A stretch of 64,000 nt of DNA from Arundinibacter roseus (GTDB taxonomy: Bacteria; Bacteroidota; Bacteroidia; Cytophagales; Spirosomataceae). The stretch spans positions 302,335 to 366,334 of the forward strand of contig NZ_SMJU01000008.1 in NCBI RefSeq assembly GCF_004348825.1, in the 5' to 3' direction. The stretch's first letter is position 1; each line of letters opens with the position of its first letter. The notes beneath the pieces are model-generated. The model was not told the origin of the DNA. It saw nothing but the letters and a program-made list of their open reading frames with translations, and did not search any database. Of this stretch, positions 16,273-26,466 are shown in pieces. A program made the translations under genes and the position numbers.

Positions 16273-17130
16273 ATGATAATCAGCATCATAGGTGTTGGAT
16301 TACTGGGGGGATCTTTTGCGTTGGCCCTCCGCGAAAAATACCCGCATTTGCAGTTTATTGGTGTAGATCAATCCGCTGTAAATTTAAAAATTGCCCTCGC
16401 CAAAGGTATAGTGGACGAGGTGATGCCCCTGGAAGAAGCCCTGCAAAAGGCAGAACTCAACGTGTTGGCTACGCCCGTGGATAGTATTCAGACGCTGCTC
16501 CCGGTATTGCTCAATCAAATTCCGGCGGGGCGCACGCTCATGGATCTTGGCTCTACCAAAGAGAGTATCTGTGCCATAGCCGACAACCACCCCAATCGCG
16601 CGCAGTATGTGGCAGTGCACCCGATGGCAGGTACCGAAAACTCCGGCCCCGGTGCCGCTTTTCAGGAATTGCTTCCCGGCAAAAACGTCATCATTTGCGA
16701 TAGCAAAAAAAGTCATCCCGACTCGTTAGCGCTCGTGGAAGCTTTTTTACGGGATATTGGCATGAAAATCCACTACATGACTCCCGCCGAACACGATCTG
16801 CATCTGGCCTATGTCTCTCACCTGAGCCACATTAGCTCGTTTGCACTGGGCCTGACGGTGCTCGTGAAGGAGAAAGATGAGAAAGCTATATTTGATATGG
16901 CAAGTACCGGATTTTCGTCTACCGTGCGATTGGCCAAAAGCTCTCCAAACATGTGGGCACCTATTTTTGACCAAAATAAACAAAACGTTTCCCGTGCGCT
17001 GGGCGACTACATTGAGCTTCTCAAACGTTTCAAGCAGGCGATTGATACGCAGGATTTGGAACAAAGCCTGAGCCTGATGACGGAAGCCAACGATATTGGC
17101 CGGATTTTGGCTGGTATTGAAAAAAAATAG
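16273..17130 (+). CDS. tyrA: Prephenate dehydrogenase
   Basis: This 285-residue enzyme would oxidatively decarboxylate prephenate to 4-hydroxyphenylpyruvate with NAD(P), in tyrosine synthesis. The nucleotide-binding loop GVGLLGGS is at residues 7-14. ATPVDSIQTLLP (around 71), DLGSTKESI (near 92) and VAVHPMAGTENSG (near 113) are the family's active-site motifs. The C-terminal helical dimer region is present, and there is no ACT or chorismate mutase domain. The aminotransferase two genes upstream would finish the pathway. Confidence 0.93.
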   Translation: MIISIIGVGLLGGSFALALREKYPHLQFIGVDQSAVNLKIALAKGIVDEVMPLEEALQKAELNVLATPVDSIQTLLPVLLNQIPAGRTLMDLGSTKESICAIADNHPNRAQYVAVHPMAGTENSGPGAAFQELLPGKNVIICDSKKSHPDSLALVEAFLRDIGMKIHYMTPAEHDLHLAYVSHLSHISSFALGLTVLVKEKDEKAIFDMASTGFSSTVRLAKSSPNMWAPIFDQNKQNVSRALGDYIELLKRFKQAIDTQDLEQSLSLMTEANDIGRILAGIEKK

Positions 17131-17222
17131 AGACTGGCCCGGCACGCACCGATCCGGCAAACGGAACATCAATAGATTTCAGTGTTTTTCGTTATCTTGG
17201 TAAAGACTTTCAGGAAAATCGT

Positions 17223-17792
17223 ATGGAAAATGTATTCAAAATAAAAACCGTAGAAGGATTAACCGACGAACTGTTTTTCGACCTGTGCCAGGCTAATTCG
17301 GAACTGCGCATGGAGCGCGATCAACACGGAACCATTATTGTTATGTCACCCACAGGAGCAAATACAGGAAATTATAATTTAGGAATCAGCGCTAAAATCT
17401 GGTTATGGAACGAGGAGTCGCAGCTTGGCTATACGTTTGATTCTTCCGCGGGCTTTACCCTTCCCAACAGTGCAGTGCGCTCACCTGACTTGTCGTGGGT
17501 GGCAAAAGAACGCTGGGAAAGAATTTCAGAAACTGAGCGCGATAAATTCGCCCCGCTTTGCCCGGATTTTGTGGTAGAAGTTCGCTCAAAAACAGATCGT
17601 TTGCCCGAACTGAAAGCCAAAATGGAAGAATACCGTGCCAACGGATGCCGGCTTGGCTGGCTCATCGACCGTCAGGAAAAAGCCGTCCATATTTACCGTA
17701 CCGAAGGCGCCCCTGAAATCCGGAAAGGCGAGCCTGCCGAACTTTCCGGAGAGGATGTTCTGCCAGGGCTTGTGATGAAAATTGTCTACTAG
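17223..17792 (+). CDS. Uma2/DUF820 family putative restriction-fold endonuclease
   Basis: This 189-residue protein matches the Uma2 family, which has a PD-(D/E)xK nuclease fold. The key residues are visible in SPDLSWVA (around 94-101) and FVVEVRSKTDRLPELKAKME (around 117-136). The closing GWLIDRQEKAVHIYR strand is also typical. Such genes are very common in cyanobacteria and some Bacteroidota, often as many copies, and their biological role is uncertain. It is followed 16 bp later by a DUF3431 gene and may be co-transcribed with it. Confidence 0.88.
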   Translation: MENVFKIKTVEGLTDELFFDLCQANSELRMERDQHGTIIVMSPTGANTGNYNLGISAKIWLWNEESQLGYTFDSSAGFTLPNSAVRSPDLSWVAKERWERISETERDKFAPLCPDFVVEVRSKTDRLPELKAKMEEYRANGCRLGWLIDRQEKAVHIYRTEGAPEIRKGEPAELSGEDVLPGLVMKIVY

Positions 17793-17808
17793 ACGTGTAG
17801 CATTTAGT

Positions 17809-18477
17809 ATGTCTGAGCCCTCCTTTGCGCTCGTCGTGGCGCACTACCACGAAAATCTCAACTGGCTTCGGCGTGTTCCTGCTGTTTATCAAAAATTCAT
17901 TTATTCCAAAGCCGAAACTCCTCCGCTTAGCTCGCATATTCAGCTACCAAATATAGGCCGCGAAGCTCACACGTATTTGCAGCATCTCGTTGCACAGTAC
18001 CACAATTTATCTGACTATACAGTTTTCTGTCAGGGAAAACCGTTCGATCATGCCTACGATTTTCACGCAACCCTGCGTCAACTTATTGACGCAGAGGCCG
18101 ATAAAAAGCCGTTTCAATGGTTAGGACATATTATTGATACCGATACGCCCGATGGTGATTTGTACAAACAATGGTCAAAAAATGAGACGGGCGAAGGCCT
18201 TGATCTGGAACGGTTCCATCAACAACTTTTTAATGCGGCTGGTCCCGATTCTTATCCTTTTGTGCTGGGTGCGCAGTTTGTGGTAAGTCGGGAGCAGGTT
18301 CACCAGCGCCCGCAGTCATTCTATCAAAAAGCTCTGGAAGCAGCTTCTACTTTTCCTCTTGCCGCCCATTGCTTCGAACGTACCTGGGACCTTGTTTTTG
18401 AAACCACCGGTATTGACCGCAACTGGCTGGCCGGGCGTGAAACAGTGTATCTCAAAACGATAAAACGACTGATCTGA
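17809..18477 (+). CDS. DUF3431 domain protein
   Basis: This 222-residue protein starts FALVVAHYHENLNWLRR and continues with a pattern seen in DUF3431: IQLPNIGREAHTYLQHLV, TVFCQGKPFDH and LGAQFVVSREQVHQRPQSFY. The fold resembles small glycosyltransferase-like proteins, but function is not established. I use the ATG at 17809; the frame could open at a TTG at 17782, which would overlap the Uma2 gene. No signal peptide is seen. Confidence 0.8.
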   Translation: MSEPSFALVVAHYHENLNWLRRVPAVYQKFIYSKAETPPLSSHIQLPNIGREAHTYLQHLVAQYHNLSDYTVFCQGKPFDHAYDFHATLRQLIDAEADKKPFQWLGHIIDTDTPDGDLYKQWSKNETGEGLDLERFHQQLFNAAGPDSYPFVLGAQFVVSREQVHQRPQSFYQKALEAASTFPLAAHCFERTWDLVFETTGIDRNWLAGRETVYLKTIKRLI

Positions 18478-18683
18478 AAAATTTGCAGTAGTCTATAAAT
18501 TGCATACAGGTTTATTCTGTTTCTGCCGGCTACTTTTAGTACGCCTACTCCTGGTATTTGCCTTATCTTCACATCTTTCTACCGATTATCCTCCCTCAAA
18601 GTTGACGGTGTGTACAACCATAATAATTTTTTATATTAATTAAATATTAAGAATAGGGTATACTTTTTAAAATAAATACTTGT

Positions 18684-18691
18684 TATCTTTG
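18684..18691 (+). promoter_or_regulatory. Predicted -7 element of the second SusC/SusD operon
   Basis: TATCTTTG matches TAnnTTTG exactly, 53 bp before the SusC ATG. The surrounding 100 bp are very AT-rich. No clear TTG is present at the -33 distance. Confidence 0.5.
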
Positions 18692-18744
18692 ATTTAATAA
18701 TTTTTTTTAAAAACACCCTTTTTAATCTTAAACATGCAAAAAGT

Positions 18745-21700
18745 ATGAGAAAAAATTACGTATGGCTGCTGTTGCTACTTATTTGCAGTACAGCAAGGGC
18801 CCAATCAATCACCGGACGGGTAACCTCAGCAGTGACAAATGAGGGATTACCAGGCGTTTCGATCCTGATCAAAGGAAGTACTACCGGCACAAGCACCGAC
18901 GCAGAAGGGAATTTTCGGATCAATGCCGGAACGAGCAGCACGCTTGTACTCTCATCTATTGGTTATAAGGGCGTTGAGGTTCCTGTAAATTCCAGAAGCG
19001 TGATCGACATTGCCATGGAAGAAGATGCTTCACTCCTGAACGAGGTCGTTGTAACGGCCCTTGGCGTAGCCCGCGATCAAAAGGCACTAGGATATGCTAC
19101 GACTACCGTAAAAGCAGTTGACATTACGAAGGTAGGTGCTACCAACGTAGTGAACGCCCTGTATGGTCGCGCGCCCGGTGTTCGTATTGCCGCTACACCC
19201 GGTGGCGCTACGAGTCCGATTAATATTCAGGTGCGTGGTGTAAACTCTATTACGGGCCGTAACCAACCCCTGATTATTCTGGATGGTGTGCCTATTCGTA
19301 GTGAGGAAGTTTCCAATAATGACTATTGGAGCAATCAACGGATGCGGGGCAATGGTCTAAACGACATCAACCCGGAGGATATTGAAAGCATGTCGGTTTT
19401 GAAAGGTGCTTCGGCTGCCGCTCTTTATGGTTCGGAAGCGGTAAACGGCGTTCTACTTATTACTACAAAATCTGGATCAAAAGGAAAGAAGGGCTTTTCA
19501 CTGGATTTCAATACAAACTATACCGTTGACAGAATCGCCTATTTGCCTCGCTTTCAAACTGTGAGAGGTGCCGGTGCACCCACGCACGTATGGAATGGCG
19601 GACAAAATGCCGATGGATTTATATTCTACGACACAAACGGAGACGGAGTAGGCGAAACGCGCGGTCTGCCAAATACTACCATTAACTTTGGAGCTAAGTT
19701 TGACGGACAGCCCATCATGGCATGGGACGGTGTGATGCGTCCCTATGAAGCGCAGGAAGATCGTTACGGAGCGCTGTTTCAGGATGCACATAGTTCACAG
19801 GTGAACCTGGCAATTGCCCAGTCGACCGAAAAAGGAAATGTTCGTTTCTCGTTGACCCGGCAGGATAATGGTGCGCTATCACTCAATGCAAAAAATGCCC
19901 GGAACATTGCCAACCTGAATTCTTCGTATAATTTCTCGAAGCGCTGGAAAACCGATTTGATCGTAAATTACGTCAATCAAACCACCAATAACCGCCCGTA
20001 TTCTATTGATCGTATGATCAATAACTTTACGGGTATGATGGGAGCATTTGATAATGGCGCATGGTATAAAGACCGCTACCAAACAAGCCGGGGCTATCGA
20101 TTCGTAACCGGTAACGGCCAAAGCCTAACTCCCGAAGAGAATCTCGTTCGGAATGGCGTAAGAGGCGATATTCTGGATTATATGTGGCGTGTAAACAAGC
20201 ACCAATCCAGCGAAATCAGCAATCGTGTCATTGGTAACCTGACCAATCATTTGCAGATCACCGACGACCTCCGCCTGCGTGCCCGTATCTCTACTGACTT
20301 TACTTCGGCTCGCCTTGAAGAACGTCAGGCTACCGAGGTCCCACTGGCTTTTAGGCCTTCAGGTGGCTTTTCAGCACAGAATGAACTGAGTACTATTTTG
20401 TATGGAGATCTGCTATTGACCTACTCCAAAAAACTCACCAACGATCTGAATATGCAGGTGATGGCAGGCTACACTGCCAATAAGGATATGTATTCATTGA
20501 CAGGCCTAAGTACAAGAGATGGCCTGAGCACAGAAAACATGTTTGACCTATCAGCTTCGTTCAATCAGCCCAATGCCACGCTTAGAAGAAGAGAACGCGT
20601 AATTGATGCGATGCTGGGAACGGTAAACTTCGATTATAAAAACGTTTGGTTTGTCGAAGGTACCATTCGTCGTGACAGAACTTCAACGATGAACCCCAAC
20701 AATAACGCCTTCACCTACCCTTCTGTAAACAGCAGCTTTATTCTTTCGCAGGCGTTTGATATGCCTCGCTTTGTCTCGTATAGCAAGATTAGAGGTTCAT
20801 GGGGAATAGTAGGTAACTATCCGGATATTTATAGAGCCAACATCGCCTACAACCAAAATACACTGGGCGTGCAGACGCAGGGCGGACAGCCGGTTATATT
20901 CACCAATATTTCGAGCAGCTTCGGCAACGACGGTATTCGCCCGGAAATGAAATACGGGATGGAGTTTGGTTTTGAAAACCGTCTGTTCAACGACCGCGTA
21001 GGCTTTGAAGTAACCTACTACAACGATCAAATCAGAGATCAGATTTTGCCCCTTACATTGCCACAATCCAGTGGTGCCACCGAAGTATTAACCAATATCG
21101 GAACGCTTCGTAATCAAGGCGTTGAACTATTGCTGAGAGGTAGCATTGTGAAGTCCAACGATTTGAACTGGGATGTGTCTTTCAACTATGCCTGGAATAA
21201 GAACGTAGTAGAAAAACTTGCCAACAACGCCACAGAACTACAACATAACAACTACGATGGCGGTGCTGCCATATTGAAGTCAGTGGTGGGCCGTCCGATG
21301 GGCGACTTGTACACCCCCCCAATTGAGAAGCATCCCAACGGACAGCCAATTGTACAGCCCAATGGCTTGTATAAGCTCGATCCCAATAACTTTGAGTTCG
21401 CCGGAAATGCCATGCCAAAAGGAGTAGGCGGGATTACCAATACCATTTCCTATAAAAACTTTACCCTGGACATGCTTGTAGACTACCGCGTTGGCGGAAG
21501 CGTTATGCCAACCGGTATCAACTGGATGACAAGCCGTGGTCTTACAGAGGAAAGTACAAAGTACATGGATAAAGAAAGCGGTGGCTTGTCGTACTATGTG
21601 GCTAACGGAAAAGGGATTCAAACTACGGCCGCTCAGGGCCCCAACGGCGAGACAGTTTTCCATGACGGGATGCTTACCGAAGGAGTTCTTGCCAATGGCG

Positions 21701-22053
21701 AGCCCAATACAAATGTTATTTCACAGGCCTACTACTACTGGAATACCTACAACTGGGGAGGTCCACAATACAGCTCTTCGCGGTATAGCCTATACATTGA
21801 CGATGCCACGTACGTAAAAATGCGCGAATTGTCACTTGCCTACGCAGTTCCGAGCCGCATTGCAAACAAGCTGGGTGCTTCACGCATGAGTTTATCGGTC
21901 TATGGCCGTAACTTGTTCTTCATCTATCGTACTATCAAGGACATGGATCCGGAAGTGCTGACAGCTGGCTCGCGCTGGTCACAAACGATCAACAATGCCG
22001 GAACAAACCCTGCCACCCGTTCGGTTGGTTTTATGCTACGTGCAAGCTTCTAA
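18745..22053 (+). CDS. SusC/RagA TonB-dependent outer-membrane transporter (no STN domain)
   Basis: This 1102-residue importer has a signal peptide cut near AQS (residue 20). A carboxypeptidase-regulatory-like domain follows (ITGRVTSAVTNEGLPGVSIL, about 22-100), then the plug with LNEVVVTALGVARDQKALGY and VLKGASAAALYGSEAVNGVL. The barrel ends in Phe (RASF). It lacks the STN domain of the first SusC, so it is not expected to signal to an anti-sigma factor, and none is nearby. Partner is the SusD-like lipoprotein 25 bp downstream. No degradative enzyme is adjacent, so the substrate cannot be predicted; it could be a peptide, glycan or siderophore. Confidence 0.96.
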   Translation: MRKNYVWLLLLLICSTARAQSITGRVTSAVTNEGLPGVSILIKGSTTGTSTDAEGNFRINAGTSSTLVLSSIGYKGVEVPVNSRSVIDIAMEEDASLLNEVVVTALGVARDQKALGYATTTVKAVDITKVGATNVVNALYGRAPGVRIAATPGGATSPINIQVRGVNSITGRNQPLIILDGVPIRSEEVSNNDYWSNQRMRGNGLNDINPEDIESMSVLKGASAAALYGSEAVNGVLLITTKSGSKGKKGFSLDFNTNYTVDRIAYLPRFQTVRGAGAPTHVWNGGQNADGFIFYDTNGDGVGETRGLPNTTINFGAKFDGQPIMAWDGVMRPYEAQEDRYGALFQDAHSSQVNLAIAQSTEKGNVRFSLTRQDNGALSLNAKNARNIANLNSSYNFSKRWKTDLIVNYVNQTTNNRPYSIDRMINNFTGMMGAFDNGAWYKDRYQTSRGYRFVTGNGQSLTPEENLVRNGVRGDILDYMWRVNKHQSSEISNRVIGNLTNHLQITDDLRLRARISTDFTSARLEERQATEVPLAFRPSGGFSAQNELSTILYGDLLLTYSKKLTNDLNMQVMAGYTANKDMYSLTGLSTRDGLSTENMFDLSASFNQPNATLRRRERVIDAMLGTVNFDYKNVWFVEGTIRRDRTSTMNPNNNAFTYPSVNSSFILSQAFDMPRFVSYSKIRGSWGIVGNYPDIYRANIAYNQNTLGVQTQGGQPVIFTNISSSFGNDGIRPEMKYGMEFGFENRLFNDRVGFEVTYYNDQIRDQILPLTLPQSSGATEVLTNIGTLRNQGVELLLRGSIVKSNDLNWDVSFNYAWNKNVVEKLANNATELQHNNYDGGAAILKSVVGRPMGDLYTPPIEKHPNGQPIVQPNGLYKLDPNNFEFAGNAMPKGVGGITNTISYKNFTLDMLVDYRVGGSVMPTGINWMTSRGLTEESTKYMDKESGGLSYYVANGKGIQTTAAQGPNGETVFHDGMLTEGVLANGEPNTNVISQAYYYWNTYNWGGPQYSSSRYSLYIDDATYVKMRELSLAYAVPSRIANKLGASRMSLSVYGRNLFFIYRTIKDMDPEVLTAGSRWSQTINNAGTNPATRSVGFMLRASF

Positions 22054-22078
22054 TTGTTAAAATTAATCAAGAAAAGAG

Positions 22079-23662
22079 ATGAAGAATAAACTAACACTTA
22101 TAGCTCTGGCACTTTTGCTGACCACCGCAGGCTGCCAGGAATCCGATTTTGAAAAGGCCTATACCGATCCGTCGAAAATTGCCCAAACGTCCGTTGAAAA
22201 GCAGTTTACCGGATTTATGCACGCCAACCGCGAGTATGTCATTCCAAGTTATTGGCATTATTTTGTGGTGCTACGCCCAACCATCAACCGCTTTACACAA
22301 TCCGTAGGTTGGGTTACTACTGAAAATCAGTACGTACCGGGTGGATCCCTGACTGGCGACCGCTGGGCTAACTATTACAACTTTCTAGCGCAGTATCGCG
22401 AGTTAGAGAAGGTATTTAATAGTCAGACAGAAGCCACCAAAACGGACTACCGTATCTATACCATCGCTTCTACGGTTTACCTCTACGATCATACGCAGAA
22501 AGTAGTAGACCTGCACGGCGACATTCCGTTTAGTGAAGCTGGCATGCTGAGCACCAATGGCGGTGACTACACCAAATCGTATCCTAAGTATGACAAGGCT
22601 GAGGACATCTACACAAAAATGTTGAATGATCTGAAAAGCTATGCGGATGAAATGAGTACGATCAACGTAAAGGCGGCCGTTTTGGCGGGCTTTCGTACGC
22701 AGGATCTGGTCAATAAAGGTGATTTGATGCTATGGCGCAAATACATTAACTCCCTGCGTGTACGAATGTTGACGCGTGTGAGCGGTAGCAGTGCTTTCTC
22801 AGCACGGGCCAAATCTGAAATAGCCGAAATTCTGGCCAATCCAGGCAAGTACCCGCTCGTGACTACAAATGCAGACAATATTCAGATTTCTATCTTTAAC
22901 GTAAGCACGGATATTAATTCCAGCGGTTTCAGAACAGGTCTCGAAGACTGGAATGGAAATGTAGCTGGTAAGGCTATGATTGACCACATGAAAACCAACG
23001 CTGATCCTCGCCTGCGGGTACTGTTTGAGCCGGGGCTCAATGCAAACGGCGCTTATTCGGGTCTTGATCCATTGGCCACTGCGGCAGTACAGGATGCAAC
23101 TATCGCCGCCCAAACCGTAAGTTTGTATAATCGCTCTACGTTGAGCCGCAACAGATTTTTCCCCGGAATGTTGATCAACTCGGCAGAAGTACATTTGATG
23201 CTTGCAGAATATCAACTGACCAACGGAAATGATGCCGTAGCCAAAACGCATTACGAAACAGCGATCAAACATTCTACCGAGTTCTACTACAACGTGCGTT
23301 CAATCAGCGACGACAATACCGTAGCAGCACCCGCCGCAGCCACTGCTGCCGAAATCGAAAGCTACCTGGCTGCTGCTGACATCAGCTGGGACACAGCAAC
23401 CACTCCGGCACAAAAGCTGCATCGTATTGCTTCGCAGCGTTGGTTGCACTTTAATGTCGTACAACCTTACGAAAACTGGGCGGATATGCGACGTTTGAAG
23501 AATATGAATTTAACGTTCTGGGAAGACCAATCAAACAATCAAAAACTGCCCCCGGCGCGGTTCTTGTATCCTAACTCGGAGGTTACGTTTAATTTGCAAA
23601 ACTACGAGGCCGTTCGTGCCAACGATCAGCTTGCCAAAAAGCTATTCTGGGACGTTAAGTAG
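22079..23662 (+). CDS. SusD-like lipoprotein (SusD/RagB superfamily, second SusD-like group)
   Basis: This 527-residue lipoprotein has a classic lipobox LLTTAGC ending at Cys19, followed by QESDFEKAYTDP. The helical TPR-like regions resemble the SusD-like group that pairs with SusC transporters lacking STN domains: YNFLAQYRELEKVF, STVYLYDHTQKVVDLHGDIP and INSAEVHLMLAEYQL. It should lie on the cell surface as the lid and binding partner of the SusC protein encoded just upstream. A strong terminator closes the two-gene operon. Confidence 0.92.
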   Translation: MKNKLTLIALALLLTTAGCQESDFEKAYTDPSKIAQTSVEKQFTGFMHANREYVIPSYWHYFVVLRPTINRFTQSVGWVTTENQYVPGGSLTGDRWANYYNFLAQYRELEKVFNSQTEATKTDYRIYTIASTVYLYDHTQKVVDLHGDIPFSEAGMLSTNGGDYTKSYPKYDKAEDIYTKMLNDLKSYADEMSTINVKAAVLAGFRTQDLVNKGDLMLWRKYINSLRVRMLTRVSGSSAFSARAKSEIAEILANPGKYPLVTTNADNIQISIFNVSTDINSSGFRTGLEDWNGNVAGKAMIDHMKTNADPRLRVLFEPGLNANGAYSGLDPLATAAVQDATIAAQTVSLYNRSTLSRNRFFPGMLINSAEVHLMLAEYQLTNGNDAVAKTHYETAIKHSTEFYYNVRSISDDNTVAAPAAATAAEIESYLAAADISWDTATTPAQKLHRIASQRWLHFNVVQPYENWADMRRLKNMNLTFWEDQSNNQKLPPARFLYPNSEVTFNLQNYEAVRANDQLAKKLFWDVK

Positions 23663-23697
23663 TACATAAATAATTGATACATACTCACGCCTTAGTG

Positions 23698-23727
23698 AAA
23701 GAGCCTCCTGCTATCAGGAGGCTCTTT
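23698..23727 (+). terminator. Strong intrinsic terminator after second SusC/SusD operon
   Basis: A perfect stem of up to 13 bp (GAGCCTCCTG/CAGGAGGCTC core at 23701-23710 and 23715-23724) has a 4-nt loop and a T run. Confidence 0.93.
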
Positions 23728-23897
23728 TATTATCAGCCATCAGATTCATAGATTTTTCAGGAAGAAAATTGATGGCACGCTTTTAATAATTCTTCTGGTC
23801 GGTTTCGGGACGGATTCCTTCCGTTTCGTACAGGATCATTTGAAAAAAGATCCGATTGTACGGACATTTGACCTCCTAATCAAGGTTAAATGTTCCA

Positions 23898-25196
23898 ATG
23901 AAAAAAATTCTCTTCTATACGCTTTTCTTTTCGGGTATATCCGTTCAGGCACAAACCCCACTGAAAAATGTGACGGAGGCTATCGAACTGGCTCGTCAGC
24001 ACAACCCCGATTTGAAGGCCACTCGCCAAACGGCTCAGTGGCAGGCAGCCGGGGTGGAGGTAGCCCGGGCCGGACGTATGCCTACGCTCAAAGCGACCTC
24101 GGCCCTCGAATACAACTATGCACTTCCGGTACAGCTCGTGCCCGCTGAGTTTTTGGGCGGACAGCCCGGCGAATTCCGGAAATTGCAATTTGGCGTTCCG
24201 TTCAATCTTTCGGCAGGTCTTGAAGCCAACTACGCCTTGTACAATCCTACGCTTAAACAGGATATTCTACTGGCCGACCTCAATAGACAAACTGCTGATA
24301 TTCAGTTGGCTGCTCAACAAAACTCGCTCGAAACACAGGTAGTAAAAGCCTACTACCTCACAGCACTCAGTCAGGAAGCAATAGAACTGACACTCAAAAA
24401 TCTGGTAAGCACCGACTCCCTCCTCATCCTGACCCGGCAACGTCTCGAAGCCGGAACGATTGAAGAACTGGATTTGAACCGAACCACACATACCCGCCTC
24501 ACACTCGCCGATCAGCTGGAACAAAACCGCCTGGCCTACGCCAATAATCTCCGGCAACTGCAACTTCTGGTTGGTCAGGAAGTGACGCTTGATGAAGCTA
24601 TTGCAGAAAAACAATTGCCGGTGGTAGCCGAAAATCTTTCGGGGGATGTAGAAAATTACCCGCAACTGCGCCTGAAAGCCAGTCAGCAGGCCTTTTATCA
24701 GGCCTCAATCGACCGCGAAAAAGCAACGCGTCTGCCTCAGCTTTCGCTGTATGGACGTTACACGGCGCAGGCGCAGCGCCAAACCTTCAACTTCCTGGAT
24801 TTTGATCAGCCGTGGTTTAGTATTGGTGTGGTGGGCATCCGATTGGATGTACCCATTTTTAATGGCGGACAACGGTTGAAGACTATTGATCGGGCAAAAA
24901 TCAGAGCCGATATTGCGGATACAGAATTCGTGGCTGAAAAGAACCGTCAGCTGGCGCAGGACGCCGAGTGGACTGCCTCCTATGCACACGCTCAAAAATC
25001 GCTGGCCGTGAACAAACAAAGTATGACGCTTGCCCAACGGAATCTTGAACTGGCACAACTCAAATACAGCGCCGGGCTATATACCTACGATCAGTACATT
25101 ACGCTGTTTAATGAGTCGTTACAAATCCAAAACCGCTACCTGAAAGCACTGGCCGACAGCCTGATCTATGGCGGACTACTCCAAACACGACCCTGA
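23898..25196 (+). CDS. TolC-family outer-membrane efflux protein
   Basis: This 432-residue protein has a signal peptide (cut near VQAQ, residue 19) and two repeats of the TolC type. The first begins NVTEAIELARQHNPDLKATR; the second has YPQLRLKASQQAFYQASI. Long alternating helices with many Gln and Leu continue to the C-terminus (LAQRNLELAQLKYSAGLYTY). It forms the trimeric exit duct of a tripartite exporter. The adaptor, permease, ATPase and kinase genes follow on the same strand, so it belongs to an ABC-type efflux system. Confidence 0.93.
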   Translation: MKKILFYTLFFSGISVQAQTPLKNVTEAIELARQHNPDLKATRQTAQWQAAGVEVARAGRMPTLKATSALEYNYALPVQLVPAEFLGGQPGEFRKLQFGVPFNLSAGLEANYALYNPTLKQDILLADLNRQTADIQLAAQQNSLETQVVKAYYLTALSQEAIELTLKNLVSTDSLLILTRQRLEAGTIEELDLNRTTHTRLTLADQLEQNRLAYANNLRQLQLLVGQEVTLDEAIAEKQLPVVAENLSGDVENYPQLRLKASQQAFYQASIDREKATRLPQLSLYGRYTAQAQRQTFNFLDFDQPWFSIGVVGIRLDVPIFNGGQRLKTIDRAKIRADIADTEFVAEKNRQLAQDAEWTASYAHAQKSLAVNKQSMTLAQRNLELAQLKYSAGLYTYDQYITLFNESLQIQNRYLKALADSLIYGGLLQTRP

Positions 25197-25248
25197 TTTT
25201 CAGGGCTTTTGTATCCTATTTTCTTTTTATTTGTTAAAATTCAATTCA

Positions 25249-26343
25249 ATGAAAACCAATACTTTATACCTGGCAACCCTCATTTTCTCTGTCTCTTGTT
25301 CGTCAGAAAACGAAGGCACTTCGCCCACTTACATGGAACTGACGGAGGCCGTGTATGCTTCCGGCAACGTGTATCCCCGCAACGAATACAAGCTTTTTGC
25401 ACAGGGCGACGGCGTGCTGATCCGGCAATTGGTAACCGAAGGCGAAACTGTGGCCAAAGGTCAGCTGTTGTTTGAGCTCGAAAGCAACGTGCCCGATGCC
25501 CGCTCGCAGGCCGCTACCAACATTTACCGGCAGTCGGAGGCGAATCTCGCCGCCAGCTCCCCCGTGCTGAAAGAACTCGAAGTGCAGTTGCGCAACGCCC
25601 GCACCCGACAGGAAAACGACTCTGTTAATTTTTTCAGAATTAAAGGGTTATATGAGAAAAATGCCGCTTCCAAAGCCGACTTTGAGCGCACTGAACTCGC
25701 CTACCGCAGTAGCCGCAACGACGTAGCCGCCCGGCAACAAGCGCTGATACGCACCAAAAATCAGCTGTATGTGGAGCTGCAAAATGCACGCAGCCAATAC
25801 GCTTCGTCCACGGATGATGCCAAAAATTACCGTCTGCGCAGCTACGAAGAAGGCAAAATTTATGAGATTTATAAGCAGCCCGGCGAGCTCGTACGGCGCG
25901 CCGAAGCCGTTGCGCTCGTGGGAAGTCCCACCAAAGCATATGTGCAGATGGCAGTGGATGAAAGCGATTTTACTAAAATGAAATTAGGACAAAAAGTGAT
26001 GATTAAAGTTGATGCATTTGACCAGAAAATGTACGAAGCGGTGGTTAGTAAAATATACCCAAAACTCAATAAACTCGACCAAACGTTTCGGGTCGATGCC
26101 GACTTTACCGGCGATGCGCCCGATGGATATTATGGCCTGACAGTAGAAGCAAACGTACTTATTTCCCAAAATCCAAAAGCCTTGACAATTCCGAAAACAT
26201 ATCTCTACGGAGCAGATAGTGTGTGGGTAAAAGAAGAAAATGGAGAAAAGAAAAAAATTAAAATACAAAAAGGCGCCGAAAATCTGGATTTAGTAGAAGT
26301 TAAAGGCGGATTGACTGATAAATCAATCATTTTTAAACCCTAA
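25249..26343 (+). CDS. HlyD/MacA-family periplasmic adaptor lipoprotein
   Basis: This 364-residue membrane-fusion protein links the inner-membrane ABC permease to the TolC duct. A lipobox-like FSVSC gives Cys17. A biotinyl-lipoyl-like half (GDGVLIRQLVTEGETVAKGQ) comes before a helical hairpin of about 100 residues, then the second lipoyl half and beta-barrel domain (YKQPGELVRRAEAVALVG and beyond). The ATG at 25249 avoids the overlap that the longer frame from 25168 would have with TolC and gives the export signal. The permease gene is 447 bp away across a repeat-rich gap. Confidence 0.9.
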   Translation: MKTNTLYLATLIFSVSCSSENEGTSPTYMELTEAVYASGNVYPRNEYKLFAQGDGVLIRQLVTEGETVAKGQLLFELESNVPDARSQAATNIYRQSEANLAASSPVLKELEVQLRNARTRQENDSVNFFRIKGLYEKNAASKADFERTELAYRSSRNDVAARQQALIRTKNQLYVELQNARSQYASSTDDAKNYRLRSYEEGKIYEIYKQPGELVRRAEAVALVGSPTKAYVQMAVDESDFTKMKLGQKVMIKVDAFDQKMYEAVVSKIYPKLNKLDQTFRVDADFTGDAPDGYYGLTVEANVLISQNPKALTIPKTYLYGADSVWVKEENGEKKKIKIQKGAENLDLVEVKGGLTDKSIIFKP

Positions 26344-26356
26344 ATTCCGTAGATCA

Positions 26357-26378
26357 AGCTCCGTGGGCTGTGTCTCAC
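26357..26378. repeat. Copy 1 of a 22-nt direct repeat
   Basis: The 22 bases beginning AGCTCCGTGGGC are repeated exactly at 26587-26608, 230 bp away. In this copy the palindrome that follows is degenerate. Confidence 0.85.
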
Positions 26379-26466
26379 CATAGCCGTCATGTTAACGGCC
26401 TCGGACCGGGCCGTCAGTGCGGAAGCGGAATATTTGTAGTATCTCATAATCAGTTAGTTAACAAGA